Shown: piece after piece, positions 60,301 through 64,000 of the stretch | How the letters are laid out: each line of letters opens with the position of its first letter | Numbering within the stretch: position 1 is the first letter of the stretch | Origin: Eremophila alpestris peregrina | Lineage: Eukaryota > Chordata > Aves > Passeriformes > Alaudidae | NCBI GenBank assembly: GCA_009792885.1 | Contig: WMCF01000016.1 | Span: 10,496,200-10,560,199, forward strand | DNA: 64,000 nucleotides | Direction of reading: 5' to 3' | The notes under the pieces: generated by a model | Seen by the model: only the letters and a program-made list of their open reading frames with translations | Database searches by the model: none | Told to the model about the DNA's origin: nothing | Program-made: the position numbers and the translations under genes

Positions 60301-63300
60301 AGCAGGGAATTTTCCTCTTCTGGAGGGATGAGATGCCAAAAGGCTGTGGAGCTTGATAGAAGATTGTGTTAAATTGCATGGTGTGCCACAAGCCTGCTGT
60401 GTCACCCAGCCTCTGTCCCAAAGAGCTGGCAATCAAGGTAATACAAACAGCCCATTTTATCCTTCTGATCTAAGAATGAACACAGATCACCTTTTGTTGC
60501 CCTGACAAGTGTCAGTAGGAAAAGAAAGAAGGGTTAAACCCTTTTCCTGGTACTAGTGACATCTTGCACTTTCTAACACTGCCAGAACTTAACATCTGAC
60601 TGTTTATCTGTTTTGCTTATTGTTTACTTTCTTGCTCTGCTGAGCACAGGCAATAGATCACTTTGACTTTTGTAGGTGAACTCAGTTTTGCTGTATTTAG
60701 GAGAATAAAACATCTCACCAGCATATTTCAAGTTAATGAGTTGCTGCTTTTTTTTTTTTTCAAGTGGAGTTTCAAAATAAGTTACATTTCTCTTGAGATT
60801 AGGCTTTGTGGTTAGTTTCTTTTTAATTGACAAGTTTTAGGCACCAAATTCTTTCCGTTAGCTATCACCTCATTCCTCTACCTCAGTAGTATTTGTTTGC
60901 AGGCATCTTGGAACAAAATGTGACCCTTACACTGAAATGGGAAAGCTGGCTGAATTTCCTGAAGGCAAAAGCTGTTACAGTAGCTCACAGGGGGAGACAG
61001 CAGAAGGATTTTCAGTTTTGCCAGCCTAAAATACACACTTGCTTTCTGATTCTGCCTAACAGACGTAACTGTGAAATCGAACAATTTTGGAGAAGAACAG
61101 AGAATCACAGATAATGGTAATACCAAGAAAAAATTCTGAACAGCTTTGAAGCAGCTATAAAAAAAGCATTTAGTGCAATTGTAAAGCCTCTTTTACCAGC
61201 GCTCTGTATGAGAATATACACCAGGTAGGGAGGCTGGAGGGAGATCAAATGAGAAATGACAAGCCTTTGACTATAAAGCTGTCAATGCCTCAGAAGAGAG
61301 CCAAGCCAGCTGCACCTCTTCCAGGGAGTGTGAAATGGAGATGCAGGGGCTGTGCTGGGTTGAAGTTGGTGCTGCTTTTTAAAGAGAACTGGTGCTGCCC
61401 ATCTCTGCCAGCTGTTTTCTGCTCCACTGGCAGCGCTGACCTGGCTGATCGATGTTGCTGCTAATTTTATTTAATTTCCTTGCCTAAGATGTATCTTCTC
61501 CTTTCATACTCCCCCTTTGTTGCTCAGTCTGAGATTGATGTATAATGTCAAAATAAATCCAGGGAGCGCCATGAGCTTCTGAGATTTGGGAGCTGGATGT
61601 GGCAGGGTCAGGAGATCTGAAAGGCTTTTAGTTACCCACTTGTAGTAAGCCACCTGCATGCGAAGACAGCCAAATTACCAGCAACAAAGTGAAAAATGAC
61701 AAGAGCATTCATTAAATGCCATGCCTGGGCTAGAATCTGAGTGCACTAAAGTGTTTTTATCTCATCTAATGGGTAAGCGACAGCTTGGTACTTGCTGCTG
61801 CATTTCCTGCTTGGTGGGGGCTGGGGGCTGCATTAATTCTGGGATAAAAAGGACTTTCAGAACCCTGGGTGGATGTGGTCTCAAAGAAGCCAAAAGCAAG
61901 TACTTTGGTCCAAGCCTGTCAGCTTTGCCTTGCCAGGCTGGGGAAGGGGTGCAGCCAGTCTGTTACCTGCCCTGGTCATGCTGGGGGAAGTTGCAGCACC
62001 AGAGCAGAGGATGGAAAGAAAGAGCTGGCAAAAAGAGGCTGGCAATTGCACAAAGGGGTGACATGTGCCAGTGCCAGCTTGGTAGGAGCTGTAAAGGTCA
62101 GCATCAATAATACTGAGTACCCTCAGGTGGCTGTTTGATTCATTACAGAGGTCAACAGGTTATGGCACATTGACACCTTTCTCTAGCTGTTGAAGAACAG
62201 CAAGTTCATGCCAGAAAAAAAATACCATCAATTTTTCCTTCAGAAGATTCACTCTTTGAACAATGACAACAACAAAATCAATTTATTATAGGGAAATAAA
62301 GACCTCTGTAGTGTTTTTAATGAACACTTACTTGAGGAATAAGAAAGCTTGGATTTAAAATCCTGATCACCTTCAGACCTATGTCCTGCTGTCTCAGTGA
62401 CTGCTGTGTGGGAGAGGCAGAGTAGTGGGCACACAGTACAAGCACTGCATGCATGAAGACATTTGGTGAGGCTATGACAGTACAGCTGTTTCCTCAGTCA
62501 GGACTTGCAATGTTGGATTTTAGCATCCCCTGTCCTCCTAGAATGTGTGATGAGAAAGTTGTTTTGAAACCACAGAGAAAGGTTCCTAGGCACTGCTGAG
62601 GAAAACTTGAAAACCTGAGTTGAGAGCCTGGTGAGAAGGGACCAATATGCTTTCAGCTCCTTTGGTTTGGAGTCATATCATATTTGCAGCCTTGGACCAA
62701 GAGTTGCACAGCTTTTCTGAGGGGCTACATGCTGTAGGCCTGCAGGAGGGGAGTGGGACAGCTTTTAACCTCCCCATCCAGCTGGCAAGAGGGGTTAGGT
62801 GCAGGGAGCTGGCACGTGTTCCTCACAACTGCTGTGGTATTACAGGACTTGCTGAGCTTTATTTCTTGGGCACCTGTCTGACAAAGCCCTTGCTTGAGTC
62901 ATTTACTGTAATGTTGTGTCCTAAGGCCACTAAAGATGTGCTTAATTTGAAATTTAGTGTAATTGGAGCAGTTGGTCTTGTTGCTGTAATTTCGGCAGGA
63001 TATTCAGTGTGTTCCTTTGCTGTGCTATCCACCAGAACTGCTCCAAGAGCTACAAACCCCAGAGAACTGCTGTAATACAGACTTTTTTTTTTTTTTTTAA
63101 TAGACACAGCAGTTTGCACAGAAGGGCATGAAAAAGGGGACATCAGCTGAATTAGTATCAATGTGACAGTTTTGGATATAGTGGTGACACACCATGGAAT
63201 GGTTCTCTCAGCAGGTGTTGAAGCAGCTGTCCCTGCTAGGGCAGAGGCTCCAACACAGACCCAGTTTCTGAAAACAGATGCAACACCCCAAGCCTCAGGG

Positions 63301-63310
63301 TGCAATGAGT
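54370..63310. other. MCM2 3' UTR and downstream intergenic DNA
   Basis: The first part must hold the MCM2 3' UTR. Beyond it I recognise no exon, RNA gene or promoter island. In mammals PODXL2 follows MCM2, but no signal-peptide exon or CpG island for it is visible here. A poly-T run is at about 60748-60760 and another at 63083-63099. A hydrophobic open frame at 58947-59204 has no family match and may belong to an unidentified repeat. Confidence 0.5.
63083..63099 (+). repeat. Poly-T run
   Basis: An uninterrupted T tract of about 17 bases, followed by AATAG. No retroelement body was recognised beside it, though it could be the A-tail of a minus-strand retrocopy. Confidence 0.7.
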
Positions 63311-63324
63311 GATAAAGTAACCAA

Positions 63325-64000
63325 CAAGAAGAGATGCTCTGCTGGATCTCATACTAAGCAGCAATGAGAGCCTTGTTGGGGCTGTGAAGGTCAAAGGCAG
63401 CCTTGGCAGCAGTGACCATGAGATGGTGGAGTTCAGGATCTCAACACAAAACTGGGAAGAGCTGCATATCTGCATATCTTTATCTGGCTGATAAACCAGA
63501 GAGTCAAGCTTCCATCCAAAGGGACCTCGACAGGCTGGCAGGAACTTCCTGCAGTTCAACAAGGCTTTCAACGGGCTGCACCTGGGGAGGAACAATGTCA
63601 TGCACCAGTATGTGCTGGGGCCATCCAGCTGGGACCCAGATTGACAGGAAAGGATCTGGAGATCATGGCAACACCAAATAAAATGTGAGCCACTGATGTG
63701 CCTTTATCACAAAGGTACTGACAGTATCCAGGGCTGCATTTCCTTCCAGTGGTGTCCAGCGACAGGGCCAGAGGCAATGGGCACAAACCGAAGCACTGGG
63801 GGTTCCTTCTTAACATCAGGAAGCACATTTTTAAACTGCGAGGATGACTGAGCAGCGGCACAGGTTGCCCAGAGAAGGTGTGGGGTCTCCAGCCTCGGGG
63901 ATATTCAAAAGCCATCCGGTCATGGACCTAGGAAACTGGCTGTAGGTGACCCACCTGAGCAAGGGCTTGGCCTTCAGAGGTGGGGAAATGAATTTGCCCA
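63325..64000 (+). mobile_element. CR1 LINE copy, plus orientation, runs off the window
   Basis: CR1 blocks appear in order: AAGAGATGCTCTGCTGGA, GTGACCATGAGATGGTGGAG, CTGGCAGGAACTTCCTGCAG, AGCACTGGGGGTTCCTTCTT and GGCACAGGTTGCCCAGAGAA. It covers part of the ORF2 3' coding region and the 3' end, with internal deletions and many changes, so it cannot be coding. The terminal repeat lies beyond the window edge. Confidence 0.85.

Overview
This window is vertebrate nuclear DNA, almost certainly from a bird. Genes are split into many short GT-AG exons, several CR1 LINE 3' fragments of avian type are present, one fragment resembles an avian ERVL-class LTR, and promoters sit in compact CpG islands. The encoded proteins are close to their human and chicken relatives. 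There is no operon-like structure.

Three protein-coding genes are supported. (1) Positions 1-21.5 kb, minus strand: the 5' part of CHCHD6 (MIC25, MICOS complex). Four coding exons lie between 17116 and 21338 and join in frame to give the first 132 residues. The C-terminal CHCH exons were not found, and the first 17 kb reads as a long intron of this gene. Its CpG-island promoter is at about 20.7-21.65 kb. (2) Positions 25.4-38.7 kb, minus strand: TPRA1 (TPRA40), a seven-transmembrane protein. Ten coding exons (25418-34867) join in frame to give 384 residues. A CpG island at about 38.2-38.9 kb is the probable promoter. (3) Positions 42.8-54.4 kb, plus strand: a complete MCM2, the replicative helicase subunit. 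Sixteen coding exons give 888 residues with intact histone-binding, zinc-finger, Walker A, Walker B, sensor 1 and arginine-finger motifs. Its promoter carries E2F sites and an E-box.

TPRA1 and MCM2 are head to head, 4 kb apart, as I recall for human 3q21.3. CHCHD6 lies tandemly downstream of TPRA1. The last 9.6 kb after MCM2 has no recognisable gene and ends in a CR1 copy that runs off the window.

The most striking item is not biology. In MCM2 intron 12 (50726-50763) there is an exact pair of back-to-back Tn5 mosaic ends, the Nextera mate-pair junction adapter, flanked on each side by an identical 51-bp copy of intron sequence. This is a library or assembly artefact left in the reference. 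Possible real novelties are a strong intronic hairpin in MCM2 (45246-45309), a plus-oriented core promoter inside the TPRA1 island that could drive an unannotated divergent transcript, and a ZNF143/THAP11-type element in the CHCHD6 promoter. I did not find evidence for a wholly new biological system.
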